Positions 11,346 to 44,820 are shown, counted from the stretch's first letter. The stretch: DNA of 64,000 bases from Glandiceps talaboti (GCF_964340395.1 NC_135564.1:14545012-14609011); one strand, 5' to 3'. Notes: a model not told the origin generated them from the letters alone. Program-made: numbers and translations.

Positions 11346-14300
11346 CTCAAATCTTGAGATACAAAGCTAGGCTAGGTGATTGGCAAAACCAAACCTTAAG
11401 CTTATTAATAAGGTGGGAGTTATACATACAAGTTGGTTAATCATCGTCTAATAAAACACACATCATAGATATATTGCCTTCTCTAGAGGAATCTGACGTA
11501 CGTTACTTATTATATTATTAGATGAATGGTCGTCCAAGAAATCTTGTTTTGAGTGAGGAGAGAAAAAGAATGCAGATTTATAAAGAGAATAGATACATGT
11601 AATTCACGTGAAATCGATATATTTTGTGACTATTTCACTAATGATTTACCGTACCTCAGTGACGTACTAACTGTACCTTCCAGAAATGCCATGATTCAGA
11701 AATAAAGTGAATATTTGACAAAGAAACATATATTCAGATGAAAAATATAAATAGTAATGCCGCGATTAATTAATCAGACGGCATGGGAAAGAGCAGAAAC
11801 GAGCGTGGGTAGGGTGCAGACTGAGGGAGAAAATTATTTTCGTCGACTTATTTTTATAGACCCGTTTTCGACCAGCCAATTTCCCATCCATACTGTGTGC
11901 TCAAGATCGTCGCAGCCTTCCTCCAAAACAGACAAACAAACAGCCAAATAAACAAACAAACAAACCATAACCCATACCAAAAACGACTTTACAGAGTGGA
12001 CATATAAAATGTATTTATTATACTGTTTAATTTGGACACCTTTCCTACACTCATACCGTAAGTTTATCGACAGTATACTTCATAGGTGAATGTCAGCGTT
12101 TTTGCATGTCATGCATGGCTTAAAATAACTTGTAAATCAATCGACATTTAAAAAAAAGAAATGAAACAAAAAGCAAACAAAAAACAAACACCCCCAAATA
12201 AACACAAAAACACCGAAAAATAAAAATAAAAATAAAAAAAACCACGTGATCATCAAAGTGAAACTAGTACTCTCTGAAACAGATAGAATAAAGCCACAAT
12301 GCTCAAGTTTAAAAAAAAAAACTTCCTGTCTCTGTATTTATAGATGTCAGACTGATCATGATTTCTACGAATTTAATAGTGACTCAGGATGTCCAGGAAT
12401 TGCCGAAAGCAAGGACATATGACCTCAAATATACAAACAATACAAAACCATACAGATGAATAGTAATTAAGATTAGACTTGATAACTCTGGATAATAAGT
12501 CCGTACTTATTCATAAGCTTAGGAATTTCTTTTGGTGATCATATCGTTAATGCCATATTTGTTGTGACCTCCCCCGGCCCCGCCTCCCCACAATCTACTG
12601 TGGAGTATTTGGGTGAAGGTGAAAGATTGCATCGATTGTCATGTGACCACGACAGTTGAAAGCTAGCTTATAGGTTGTAAATGTTTCGTTTATTTTAAGT
12701 ACCATCAGCGAAATGCTCTCACCTCTCCTATATTGCAGTATGCAAAACACTTCATAGGGTGTCTGCGCATGCGTCAATTATCAGAGTACTTTCTCACCAA
12801 CTCGCTTATAAGACAAAGTACGGACATTTGACCCAGAGTTACTACGTTCAAACTTAAAATACTTATGACAAGATAGACCTGAATAGATGACTCTACATAA
12901 AATTCATGCAAAACTACTGAATTCATCAGTACAATATAATACTAATATGTTTGCAAAATACTGATTAAAAACTTTTCTGAATAATGCAAATGACAACAAC
13001 CATACACTGATGCCTTATGCCGGGAAAGGACAGTGTCATAATTTTCGCAAGACTTCTTTACATAGAAAGAAACAATCTATTCAACACATTAAAATATAAA
13101 TCATAAACTGCTATACTGATATCGATAAAGAAAAATTAAAAAAAAATCATATGTATATTCGAACTGAGAATAGATTGTTTTATGTTGCTTTGCTTAGACT
13201 CAGACATTTTGCATTTTATTTCATGACTTAAAGGCCAGAGGAGAGACTCGAGTCTGGTGTAGTTAAGGGGGGGGGGGGGGGTCAAATTAAAAAAGTCGAT
13301 AGATTTTTCTTATACTTTGCATACCTAAGCAGTGACATCCGAATATGTAAAAATGCAAAGAAAATACTATGTCACCACATTTGTTTTCAAGATAATGACC
13401 GTTTCTTGTATCTACACATATTGTTTTGGGTCAAAATAAGTAGATTTACAACAATTAACTACATCACAATTTTTGACAGTTAAAGATTATCCCTGGAGCA
13501 CTTAATGAACTTACATATTTTAATGCAATGTGTATCATATCCAGACATATTTGTTTGTAATTTCTTTTCATTATTTCATAAAATGCTATGTTATTTTATC
13601 CCCAGCTACTTGACGGCTTTTAAAGAAAAATGTAAGAAAACTGCAAGAAAGGATAAAAGGCCGTGACAGATTGTTAAAATATGCTGTATGTGTACATTGT
13701 CAATGTATTATTCCAGCTGTTTATCAATGACAAAAAAAGAAATAGTGGATCACCACATCCGTTTAAATTCTAGAATTGAAATTGTAACCCCACACCCCAT
13801 CTAAATTTTGACATTTTCGCCAGAAATCTTTTATGAAATTTTGTTGAATTTTGACAAAAATTAAATGAGCTTGTCAAACTTTGCACATATTTATAATGTA
13901 CCAATGCCTCTTCATAATTATATAACAAAAATCATTGTGTGTATGCTAATTTTAAAATGCCAGTAAAAAATGTGACCCCCACCCCATCAAAATTTCAACA
14001 GTTTGAACAAAAATCACTTGACATTGTACAATATTGGAACACACAGGCACCAAGGTATATTTCTGTCAGTTCATATCTATGATATGATAAATCAACTGAA
14101 CTATTCATGTGTAGAGTTTATCTATTTCTCCCAAACTTTGGCCGACTCCAACTTTTCTCTTTCGCTGGTCAATGATTTTGCCTGGCGGGTTGGTGTTTTC
14201 ATTTGAAAAATTAAATGACAGCTACAAACTGCAATATTAAGTCCGATAGAGGACTGCTAAGCCTGTACATGTCAAACACTGAGTCAACATTTTGACAGCT

Positions 14301-16140
14301 AAACGGTATAAGTACATCCGGTAAAATGACAATGTTATCGGGGTCCCATGATTTATTTTACTGGAGTTTCTCCACCGACGCGACGTGGCCACTGATTACT
14401 AAGAACGTAGCATCGGAAAACATATAAAATGATGTTTCAACTAATAAAAATGGCAAATTAGCTTCGCAAAATATCTTCAGCGTGCTAGGATTCCAAAGTT
14501 TTTGAAAAACTTTGCGTAGTCCGATGATTTTATGTTTTGCTTCTATGGTACCTAAGAGTTGATTGTTTACATACATTTGAATAATGTTTTTTTGTTGCAT
14601 TTTTTTTCGCCGTTGTTGTGTCTACGTGTTGAGTGGAAAATTATCAAATGCCAAAGATAAGTTTATAGTGGTCAATATGTCACCTTCCCACGTCAAAAAA
14701 CCCACACTGACAAAACCCGTCACCTGTATTAAAATTGTATTCATGACAGTATAACCTCCTCTGTAGAGATGAAAGGTGTGAATGGTTTATTTACCTTAAC
14801 ACGTTTTGGTGGGCCACATTTCCAGACTGGCAATATAGCCTATAGAGATTGTGGGTTGTTGATACATTTGATCAAGTCTAAAATTTAGAAGACAGTTCCT
14901 CTTTAAGTCATGGTAGTAAAGCTAATTTTCTTCGCAAGGACTTTTTAAACTCATACGAAATTACCTTCCGTTCACTCCTAAATCTCCTATTGAAGAGTAC
15001 GTACAGCGATCGTAAAACATATAACACTTCACTTCCAAACACGGGTTTGTTTCGCGGTCGAATATTGACAAGAGCGCGAGTTTCAGTCTGCGCCAAAAGT
15101 TGCGTCGTTGACGTAATTCGAATTTGATAGCTCCTACCTTAATCCGGTGTTTAATCAGCAAGTACACTGACAGGACAGTGTTGTAGCCCCAACGGATAGC
15201 ATTGGACTTTACAAAGGGCTCCTTCGAACTTCATAACATTATGCATTTTTTTTAGAATATAGACGAGCGCGAACGCGTCATTTCATCGTGTCCATTGCCA
15301 TAGAGGACGCGCTCTGTCACGCATGTAGAACAATTGATTTGGAACCGTTGCTTTTCTCTGTCTAAAAATCCAGCCAATGTATACGTTGGGATTGAGATAT
15401 TTTTCATTCATGAGGGAAAATAAGATGACAACATTCACCATGGCAACGAACTTATAACCTTGCAATTAATGAAATGAATCAAATATACTCGAAAACCCGT
15501 TTGTAAGAAAAACAAAAGATTAAATATTTTGGCCACTACGAGCGCTGACCAGGCACTGCATTTGGATAGAGCATAGACTCTGTTGGCGGAGGGTCTATGG
15601 ATAGAGGTGATGGCAACGAGGGAACAATATCCGAATATTATAGCCTCAAATCATCATTTCACGGTGTTAATTGACAACATCAGCATCTGCTAACTGTTTT
15701 AAGATCAAATTATAGGTCTAATAGCATTATTTTAACCATATTTGTTTAGTGCATCTACTGCTATCACGTGATATTAGCCGCCATTTTATATCACGCCCGC
15801 TTGTGACCATGCGTTTCGAAAAAAATGCTACAATATGGGAAACTGGAGTATTGCGTATTCAAATGTACGGTTCTAAAATTTTACCAAAAAACATGCCGTT
15901 ATACTATTTCTTTGAATATGAAAAAAAGATGGCATTATAAAAAGTATCATGCTTCAAATCTTTTGGCGGGAGGTCCAAACCGTCCAATACTGAAATAAAA
16001 GAAACAAACAAACGAGTGATTTGTATGCAAGAATATGCCTCTGTAAACACGGATAGAAATGCATTTGCCTTTGATTTTTCCTGTGTACTCATATAATGAG
16101 ATAAATAATCCCTTTAAGCCATGATATACTATATACGACT
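11346..16140. other. Intergenic between TRPM-A and TRPM-B, no gene recognised
   Basis: AT-rich sequence with a poly-G run at 13267-13280 and short A-rich tracts near 12150-12240. The sections at 13780-13830 and 13970-14010 share 'ccccatc(t/a)aaatttt' and look like diverged repeats. Open frames here are short and without motifs. I looked on the minus strand for a Nudix or kinase exon of TRPM-A and found none. Confidence 0.5.
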
Positions 16141-16333
16141 TAAATGATAAATAACATAATTAAAGTAGATATACAATAAATAGGCCAGTTAATAAATAAA
16201 TAAATAAATAGATAAATGAATAAATGAATAAATAAATAAATAAATAAATATATCGACAGACATAAAATCAAATGTACTGTGTAGTTCACAAATGTAGACA
16301 TAACGTGCATACACGCAGACATACACACAAACG

Positions 16334-16345
<12 letters not shown>

Positions 16346-16396
<51 letters not shown>

Positions 16397-16606
16397 CCTA
16401 CCTACCTACCTACCTACATACATACATACATACATACATACATACATACATACCTACCTACCTACCTACCTACCTACCTACATACATGCATACATACATA
16501 CATAAATATGTACATACACACATACATACATGTATACATACATACATACATACATACATACATACATGCATACATACATACATACATACACACACATACA
16601 CATACA

Positions 16607-16640
<34 letters not shown>

Positions 16641-16733
16641 CATACATACATTGTATTCACATACACATACATACATACATACATACATACATACATACAT
16701 ACATACATACATACATACATACATACACTCACT
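16346..16733 (+). repeat. (AT)n and (ATAC)n/(TACC)n arrays 3' of TRPM-A
   Basis: AT dinucleotides to 16393, then alternating tacc and taca tetranucleotide blocks, interrupted briefly near 16650. Ends about 100 bp beyond the TRPM-A stop. Confidence 0.95.
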
Positions 16734-16836
16734 TAATAATAAATTAATAACGTCACAAATTTATCTCCTATTTCACCATTGTTATCAAGTAGCATTAATG
16801 ACAAAGTAATTTGATAGCGTTGCCATACCTTTAGAC

Positions 16837-35920
<19,084 letters not shown>

Positions 35921-36130
35921 TTTATGTCGATACACGTAAAGTGTATTTTACTCAGGTTTCCAATGAGTCAGTTCCAAGTTATTCTGTTACCTATTAATTC
36001 AAAAGAAAGACTTCTTGTGTTTCGAAATATAACAACTGTTTTGGTCATTCCCCAACATGTTTGCCAGAACTCCCACTATTGCACCTTGGCTATTCCGACC
36101 GACCATGCAACATGGCTACGGTTGCATTTT

Positions 36131-36330
36131 TAAGAGTTCACATTCTGAGCTATCATAACAGCCATAACACTCTTGCTTTTGTGATTTACAAGGGAATTTA
36201 AAGTATTATAAATATCTACTTCAAAAATAATAAGATTTGACATTACAAGATCTGCATCATTTGACTTTGACCTTCAATGACCAAGTTCATGTGCTCACTG
36301 TTGAGGCATTTGCAGGAAACAACGCGTTAC
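36131..36330 (+). repeat. 'agttcacattctgagct' repeat, unit 1
   Basis: First of three related ~200-bp units (others at 37927-38125 and 38303-38390). Shares 'gttcacattctgagct', 'ttgtga' and a 'gacctt..tgaccaag' section. Immediately upstream of TRPM-A exon 1, so it may overlap its promoter. Confidence 0.6.
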
Positions 36331-36902
36331 GGGTCTAAAGTTGTAAACGTCTTGTTTCAAGTATACAAACATATATCTAGTCAAACGAGAAGACATGTGT
36401 GAGGTCAAATTGATTAATGAGATACAGCAACAAGTCGGGTCATGTTTTTCTATGTTACCAAGTAGAGGTCGCGAGTGTCACAACAAGTAATAAATTACGA
36501 CGTCGACTCTAATGGTTTCAGCTGCTGTTTTAAGTAAGAATATTCTAGAATAACAATTCAAGTGTTCGTTTCTGAATCTGATTAACTGTAGTTATAAATA
36601 TTTCAAAATAAGGTAAAGAAATGAGTGTTTTTGTGAAGGATTGTTTGTTAACCATGTTTGTATTACGGAATGAATATTAATTTAAATAAAATGTTGATGA
36701 CGTATACGGTTGGAACCCGTGGGTTTTTATTCAGCAAAACTTTCAGATTGGAACGGGGCGGCTTTGAATAAAAGACACTGGTTTGAGCACGATTCGTGAA
36801 TAGGACTTCACGGAGACAAATTCATCCTTCTGAACTTAGGTTTTCGGGTACAAGTAAATTAGGGCGCTCGATTGAATCACCCATTTTGCTAAGTAATTCC
36901 TG

Positions 36903-37640
<738 letters not shown>

Positions 37641-37926
37641 GTTACACTATTGAGTCTTTCTTCCCAGATTGCGTCCCAATAAGATCCTGGTACAGTGTGG
37701 TGGGACATGACAGCTTAGAAAGGGATGTTTACTCTTGAATTCTTGTCGATAACAACAAATACCAAGTTCAAGCAAGTAACATACGTAGACCAACTGAAAT
37801 TGTGCGAATAGCTTTCCTAATTCCAAACATATTGACAATAATTCCATGATGTTGGAAAGGGTTGCCACGGTAATGAAATTAAAATCTTTACTTTACTGTT
37901 TTGGCATTTCTAGCAGATACGTTCAT

Positions 37927-38125
37927 ATAAGTTCACATTCTGAGCTTTCCAAGAAGGTATAGCACTGTTACCGTTTGTGACTTTCACAAACATTAAACGT
38001 AAATTAATTCACAACACTGTAGCAAATATTCCTATTAGACGTTTATGTGACTTGCCTAATTTGACCATGACTTTCACTTACCAAGGTCACATGCTCAATG
38101 TATAGATTGGAGTTGAAAGTATATT
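37927..38125 (+). repeat. 'agttcacattctgagct' repeat, unit 2
   Basis: Same order of blocks as 36131-36330, with 'aagttcacattctgagcttt' and 'ttaccaaggtcacatgctca'. Confidence 0.6.
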
Positions 38126-38302
38126 GTATACATAACATGTACATTATGCAAATAGCTTCCTTAAGTCCAAAGATTTTGAGATTTATAATACAAACAGATC
38201 TGTAGTGGTATGTTGCCAAGATATCTGTTTTGAAAGCTTGAAGACTTAAACGAAAGTATTTAAGTGACCTTTTTAAAAGTCCAGCAAACATATCATATTC
38301 AA

Positions 38303-38390
38303 GAAGTTCACATTCAGAGCTCTCAGAAAAGGTACCACAAACTTTGTTCCCTGAGTGGTTCTGAACTTCTATAAATGTAAAATACGATAC
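38303..38390 (+). repeat. 'agttcacattctgagct' repeat, unit 3 (partial)
   Basis: Only the first half matches: 'aagttcacattcagagctct'. Confidence 0.55.
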
Positions 38391-38439
38391 CGAATTGATA
38401 TTTTGCATTGTTTGCTCCTTTGCACTAAGCATATATATT

Positions 38440-38850
38440 ATTGGATATTATATTATAGCATTACCAATTCCAGTGAATTTTGTGACGTCATCGCTGTACA
38501 TTATTACTGATAATGTACTCCGTTATTGGGCATTGCGGCCCCGGAACGAGCATAACAATACATGCTTATTTGTTCTGTTTCTTCATACAACTACGTATTT
38601 TTTCGAAATGTATGTTGTTACTTATGATTGTCATTTCCACTATATAAAAATACAACGCATTCATGAAACAAATTTGTGTTCACAGCAGTTCATTGAAGTG
38701 GTATGTGTGTGTACATGTACGTACGTGTGTCACTATGATTAGTATTCAGCTTCCGGGTCGAACATGGCAGACGATGTTCATCGCTGTGTATATTATACGT
38801 TGTTTTGCGTTTCTCGGTCTACAAATTCACTGGAATTGGCAAAACTATAA
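38440..38850. repeat. Inverted-repeat pair around 'ccaattccagtgaatttt'
   Basis: 38444-38483 and the reverse complement of 38812-38851 share an AT-rich stretch and ccaattccagtgaatt. The 350 bp between show no coding. May be a MITE; it abuts the hairpin at 38857. Confidence 0.5.
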
Positions 38851-38856
38851 AATAAT

Positions 38857-38998
38857 AACAATAATGCACGCCCTCCCAGTCCATAATGGACTCAAGCAAA
38901 CTTTGCACTCCATAATGGGCTCGGTTGTCGCCTCGCCCATTATGTCGTTCAAAGTTTGCTTTCGTCCATTTTGGGCTGGGAGGGCGTACATTATTGTT
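38857..38998. mobile_element. Hairpin MITE with GC-rich ~60-bp arms
   Basis: Left arm aacaataatgcacgccctcc, cagtccataatggac, aagcaaactttg, cataatgggc pairs with the right arm in reverse, with about 85% match and an ~18-bp loop. Ends at ttattgtt. Confidence 0.75.
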
Positions 38999-39499
38999 TA
39001 AATACAAGATTGTCTAATTTACCAGTTTATTAGTAGGTTAGCTCTCTAGAATGTACTGATTTTTTTCATTGTAAAATTGCACTGAAATATTTTTCAAACT
39101 ATGTAAGGGTGAATTTCGATGTATTGAATATAATATTGTTTTATACAACACTGGTAGAGATAATCACGAACAAAATAGATAGTGAGGCTGGCCAATTGAA
39201 TATTTTATTGGAGTAGAGTGTCCGCAAATACTGGATATCAGGAAGAAGCATTCCTGTTATTATTAAGGCATCAAATTGCAAAGAGGTTGAAAAGCAAACA
39301 AGATGTAACAGTTTTTAAAGGTTTTGGAAAACTTTAAATTACAAAATTAAAGTTAATTTATCTTTACTTAAGTGTGTATAAGTCTTTTTATGCATGTCAT
39401 GTACGCAATTCAAATAGTATTTTACGAACGAGTAATATTAAGGTATTGTTTATATAATGAAGAAATTAAAAGGTATTAGCCATAACAAAATATAATGTT

Positions 39500-40360
39500 C
39501 AATAAAAAACATAAACACTTCAACTTACCTTTTTCAAAGATGTGTTGAATCCAGTTGTAAGCCACTCCGCAAGTATATGAACATTTATCATTATTTTAAG
39601 AGCTCCAGCTTCCACAACGTGTCTATGTCAATTGGATATCTACAAATAACTACTTACACAATTACCTTTGAATAGCCATCCTCATTGATATCACTTCTTA
39701 GTAAACATAATTATCAACAATGTGGCTCCGTTCTAGGAACACAGCTGTCATAAACTCATGTAATTGTGCGGATGATTGAAGGAGATGGGGCGAATAGACG
39801 TGTGTATGATGGTATAATGCTACGTAAATACGTATGAGGCGATACCGATTAGGTCATCGTACAAAAGTGAAAGAAAGTTGTCGTACAGAAACTAGTATGC
39901 CCAGTGTATCCGGTGCCGTGTTTCATTTATTGAAATGTACTTTGGACATGATAGTGAAGTGAAAGCGAATAAGCTATACAGTTACCGGATGGTGGAAGAG
40001 TTCGATACGATTATAAACTCCAGCATCTAAGACGATAAGCGCGCTGATATAAATGAAATTGGTAGACTGCATAAAACTTGTTGCGTTTCGGTGTATTGTG
40101 CAATACATTTCAATTCAGGTCAACTTACAAGTAATACAATACAGCTGACAACAGCTAAAATTGAAAACCGTTATTTCTGTACAGAATATAAAGATAGTTC
40201 CCTTTGAATTAATCAAACGACGTTCGTTGGCAAGACAGAGTTACACAACAACAAAAATAAATATATATTTTGTACATATCTGGTTTAACACATGCACATG
40301 AGAATATACATACAATAGAAAAATTTCTAGAGCCGACAATGAAAATAAACATACATGCCT
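39500..40360. repeat. Local duplication, copy 1 (contains candidate alternative TRPM-A exon)
   Basis: Blocks 'gttgaatccagttgtaagcc', 'cccagtgtatccggtg', 'aagcgaataagctata', 'ttaccggatggtgg' and 'attataaactccagcatc' recur in the same order at 40590-41250. Confidence 0.65.
39529..39591 (-). CDS. Candidate alternative first exon of TRPM-A
   Basis: On the minus strand an ATG at 39591 opens 21 codons beginning MINVHILAEWLTTGF and ending SLKK, followed by an excellent donor (AAAAAG then gtaagttg) in phase 0, the phase TRPM-A exon 2 needs. An in-frame TGA lies upstream, so the ATG could be a true start. It sits 3.6 kb upstream of exon 1. It would replace the first 25 residues. No transcript evidence; the similarity to the start of a real exon could be chance. 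Confidence 0.4.
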
Positions 40361-40589
40361 GGGGAAAACCATCAACAATGACTGATAACAAATCACTGTG
40401 GGAAGTGAAAATATACTGGACGATGGAGAATGTAATTTCTTCAAAAGTGAACGTTTTAAATCCACGTATAATCTCTGACAGTTGTTCTTATTGATACTTG
40501 GAATTTTGATAGTGCGCATATAGGACTCTGCAGACTTCTACTAACAGGTATTGGCGAAAATTATAAGTAACTGTCAAAAACATGAACAT

Positions 40590-41250
40590 TTCAACTAATC
40601 TATTCTAAGGTATATTGAATCCAATTTTAAGTCGCTTCGAAAGTTTATTCTTGATTATTTTGAATACACTGTATTATCTCATATGAGACCCGTTTATGTT
40701 TGTTTGAGACTCGCATCAGAGTAAGGAGTCGCTTCGCAAGTTTACTTTTCATATATGAGCACTTATATATCATAACATTTACTGTGTTGGCGGCGTCTGT
40801 GTACTATGTATGTATGGACAACTAGTTATATTATTACATCTTCATTTTTTAGTACCGAGTACTTAGGTACTGAGTACCGAGTACCTCCCAGTGTATGCAG
40901 TGTTGTATTTAATTTATTTCACTTGTTCCATATGTATGGTGTGTGAAAGCGGATAAGCTGTAAAATTACCGGAAGGTGGGACAGTTAGATATGATTATAA
41001 ACTCCAGCATCAAAGGTACTGATGTTAACAGAATTCGAAACACATCATACAATACATATAATGCAAGTAACAAAAAACAACAACTAAGTTTCTGTGCAGA
41101 TCTATAGCCACAACAAAAACAAATGCATATAGTGTGCATACATAGATAAACATGTACAAGGCATTCTTATTTTTTTCAATTACATTTATTCGATACTCAC
41201 AGGAAAAATGTGCGAGTGAAAGATTTTCACTAAACACATACAGAAAATTT
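40590..41250. repeat. Local duplication, copy 2 (decayed)
   Basis: Same blocks as copy 1: 'attgaatccaattttaagtc', 'cccagtgtatgcagtg', 'aagcggataagctgta', 'ttaccggaaggtggg', 'attataaactccagcatc'. In this copy the ATG and splice donor of the candidate exon are both lost. Confidence 0.65.
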
Positions 41251-41545
41251 ATAGGTTTGAGTGAGATCATAATTCTACAGCACTCATTTGTACAGTACAT
41301 AAGACATAGAGTTGGACATGAAAAACGAAAACAAAATACTGGTAACACAATAATAAAATTAAAAGAATAATCATCACATTACTTCGAGTGCTGTGAATGA
41401 TCTTTAGTGAACCTAAAGGTATCCGCAAAGAACTATGGAACAAGTTCCTTAATGGATTGCTTTTGAATCATTTATACCCAAAACTTGAATATGAGTGTGT
41501 TTACTTTTTACTCTAACCAGAATACTTTATCTGCTAGACTCTCTC

Positions 41546-41818
41546 ACTAAAATTGACGCTAAATTATGTTGTATGTACCGATACCATTTACATAACGTAC
41601 TCCGTGACCGTACTCAAATAACCTTGTACTGTGCGCCCTCATCGACCACATAGAGATAACTATTCGTTGACGTGTGACTGCGACGCTCCGTGTTTTCGAG
41701 AAGCCCGAGTTTTTGTGAAGCCCTCGGTCACACATCAATGAATGGGTATCTCTATCGAGCACGGTTATATAGCTGGTATCGGTACATACAAAATAATTCG
41801 TTTAGCTTTAATTTTAGT
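41546..41818. mobile_element. Foldback MITE, ~273 bp
   Basis: Outer arms share actaaaatt and gtatgtaccgatacca; inner arms share atagagata..attc.ttga.gtgtgac. The centre is a short cgctccgtg/gaagccctcgg segment. Confidence 0.65.
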
Positions 41819-42295
41819 ATTTAGCGAAGCTCCGAGGGCTGTGAGATAATCTATTTATCTGCATGTCAATATTAACCGGGATTACATTAGCGGCAAGCGA
41901 TGATATGCGTGGTGACCATACAGAAATTATATACTGTAACATCTTCATAGCAAATGCCGTACTTAGCTTGCTGTTACGGTATATATTATCACATCTGGTC
42001 AGTGAACTTGTATGAGGTCGTCCAGGTCGTATAGCCTTTGAAACTGGAATAGTTATATTAGTTTAGACTTAAGCTTATTGTCTTACTACTTTACGCTTCT
42101 TACATATATTCACACCGCTCGTCCCTGTGTCGCACACGGGATCTCCTTTCACCATTGGCAACATAAAATATCATTTTGACCGAATGTGTACGATGGCTCC
42201 TCTTATTTCTATTCTTGGTATTAAGTGAGAATGGATATGCAAAGTTGAAGATTTTTTTGTATAGATCTGGGGGCGGAACACCTAGATGTCATTCC

Positions 42296-42414
42296 CCAAT
42301 TTTTTTCTTCGTTCAGCCAAGGAAAAAAAACCGAGTGACCTAAGGGGCCTTTGACAAGTTGACAACCCTTAGGTCACGAGTATTTTCCGACTGAATGAAG
42401 AAAAATATTGGAAA
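42296..42414. mobile_element. Hairpin element, ~50-bp arms
   Basis: ccaat(t)6cttcgttcagcc and gtgacctaagg on the left pair with cccttaggtcac and tgaatgaagaaaaatattgg on the right, around a short loop near 42350. Confidence 0.7.
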
Positions 42415-44480
42415 ATAACATGATTATACCAGTAATATCAAAGGAAAATAGGGGAAAGTATCTTGGCATTTTGAAGGTTTCAACTCATATTTTGAACACA
42501 GCAGAACCAGTGATGTAGACACGCATTGTCATGACGTAGACGCGTGTCGTCGTGACGTAGAACGACCAGAGTATATATTCCATATTTTTGTTCAACTTTC
42601 CGCGTGTATGGTATAATAGTCTACATGTAATTAATGAACGTATATATACTATTAGGCGCAACCTTTGACCACAGGGTCCAGAAGGAAAAACATTTTTTTT
42701 CATGATTTTCTGGATTTTTGCTAGTACTTTCGTATTTTTCTCTGTACTTCAAATAATGTTTTAAATATTATCATCAAATATATGACTCCGCTGACTGTAT
42801 TTTCCTATATCCTACCTTACCACTTTCTTACAACAGTTTATCAACTTTGCATTAATTAGTGCGTTGCTAATCCTAGAACAAACTCACGGGTTATACACAC
42901 GTTATGTGCCTAGACAGTAGTACTCTATTCCAGGTACCGAGAATTGCCTTTCTAGAAATATAAATTTAAGATATTTATCATCATTATTTTACTGAGGATC
43001 TTTCATGTTAGGATAGATCATCGTCTATTTTCCAATAACCTGCATCTTAATTATCACCTTAACCAATTATCACAATTATCAATCAAAAAAAAAGAAGAAA
43101 ATTATCACTGAGCATAGTGTGAATATTATTTAATTAAGTACTCTATTTCCTCATAATTTTTTATACGTTTGACTAGTGAAATGATTAAGCGAGGCATAAT
43201 CGGATTTCCCCCTTCTCTGTATTGATCTAGTTAGGGAAGGTAATACAGGTTCGATGAGAAATACTCGAAGAGATTGATGATGAAAATAGATTGTTATCAA
43301 CAGGAGACGTGTCCAATCCATCAAATAGAAAATTGCATTTGACACTTTATCGGAATGTACATTAGTCAAATTCATCAATCCATCAATACATTAATCTTTC
43401 CATTCCTGTTGCACAATTCAGTTTTACACATACAAACAGAATGAATCATAACTCGGTGAGTAACTTTTTTAAAAAGAAGTCTTACAAGAGGGCGCCCCAC
43501 ATGTGAAAATGGCGCCAGAACATAAACGTCAACAAAATGAGCTGAACTACAGTCAGAAGAATGTTTGACTGGTTGGGAATTCAACTAACTTTTGCCGAGA
43601 AACACTAAAAAATATGATTTTTCTCAAAGAAAGCCATGGTACTTTCAAAGTCCTCACTCCAACAGGTTGAAAAAGCTGTTCGTGTTCAGCGCCCCTAGTG
43701 GCAAAACTATGCAATTCTTTGTCTTGCTTGAAGTATTATTTTATATAACATTTTCAGACGTTGATATATTATTTTACCACATAGCTTTATTATCAATCAC
43801 AGCATTTTAAAAACCCTTGAGCCTGTCTCTGTGTGTACTTTATGTAGCCCCAATGAGTTCCTAAAAAAGAAAACAGTTTCATATATTAATGTACATTCTC
43901 TCAATAAGAATTATTGCTCACAAAAAGGCATCTGTATTCATCCAGTAACACACTCAAAGAACGATGCGAACATCAATCAATCCCACCAAGCCGACTACTG
44001 GGACTGTGGTGTTAAAATGGATTGAAATATGTATAAGAAAAAGTCATGAGATGAAATCAGAGGAGATAAGAGGAGACGAGATGAGATAAGTGAGTAACGT
44101 AAAGCACTCAATTTGTGTAATTAATAGGACATTTTCAGGGTTCTTTTCCGTGCATGACTGTATAAATAAACAGACAGACAGACAGACAGACAGACAGCCA
44201 TAGTTATCCATAATTTGATTGTGCATGTGGAAAAACATAAATCAATCGATATCAGTCAGAATGGATTTCATTAACGTTCAATTCAGAAATGTAAAGGTTG
44301 AATAATCCCTTGTATTATTCAACTTGTAAATCACGGTTGTTATCATCGAAAGTGTTTTGATGATAACATGTCAAATGTTTTTGTATTTGCATAAAATAGT
44401 CCTATGCAACTTTTGTTAAGATAAAACAATTTTAACCATAGTTTATTCATGAATAAATACTAAGGTCCTCGCATATACAT
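42415..44480. other. Intergenic, nothing recognised
   Basis: AT-rich with a small GACA run at 44170-44197 and a cluster of gtgacgtag/catgacgtag phrases at 42530-42565. No coding signal. Confidence 0.5.
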
Positions 44481-44490
44481 ACACGCATAC

Positions 44491-44646
<156 letters not shown>

Positions 44647-44722
44647 AGGGTAGAAGAAAATCAAGTCGGGTTTTTCGTCTCTACAAGCCTGCTTCGTGAG
44701 TAAATCACTCGTCAGGAGATGT

Positions 44723-44725
<3 letters not shown>

Positions 44726-44817
<92 letters not shown>
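44726..44817 (+). repeat. (AT)n microsatellite
   Basis: About 45 AT units, separated from the previous AT array by an ~85-bp unique spacer. Confidence 0.95.

Positions 44818-44820
<3 letters not shown>

Noticed and set aside
16470-16809. Open frames of His-Thr-Tyr-Ile or Tyr-Val-Cys-Met repeats on both strands
   Set aside because: Direct translations of ATAC-type microsatellites; open in several frames and without starts in context.
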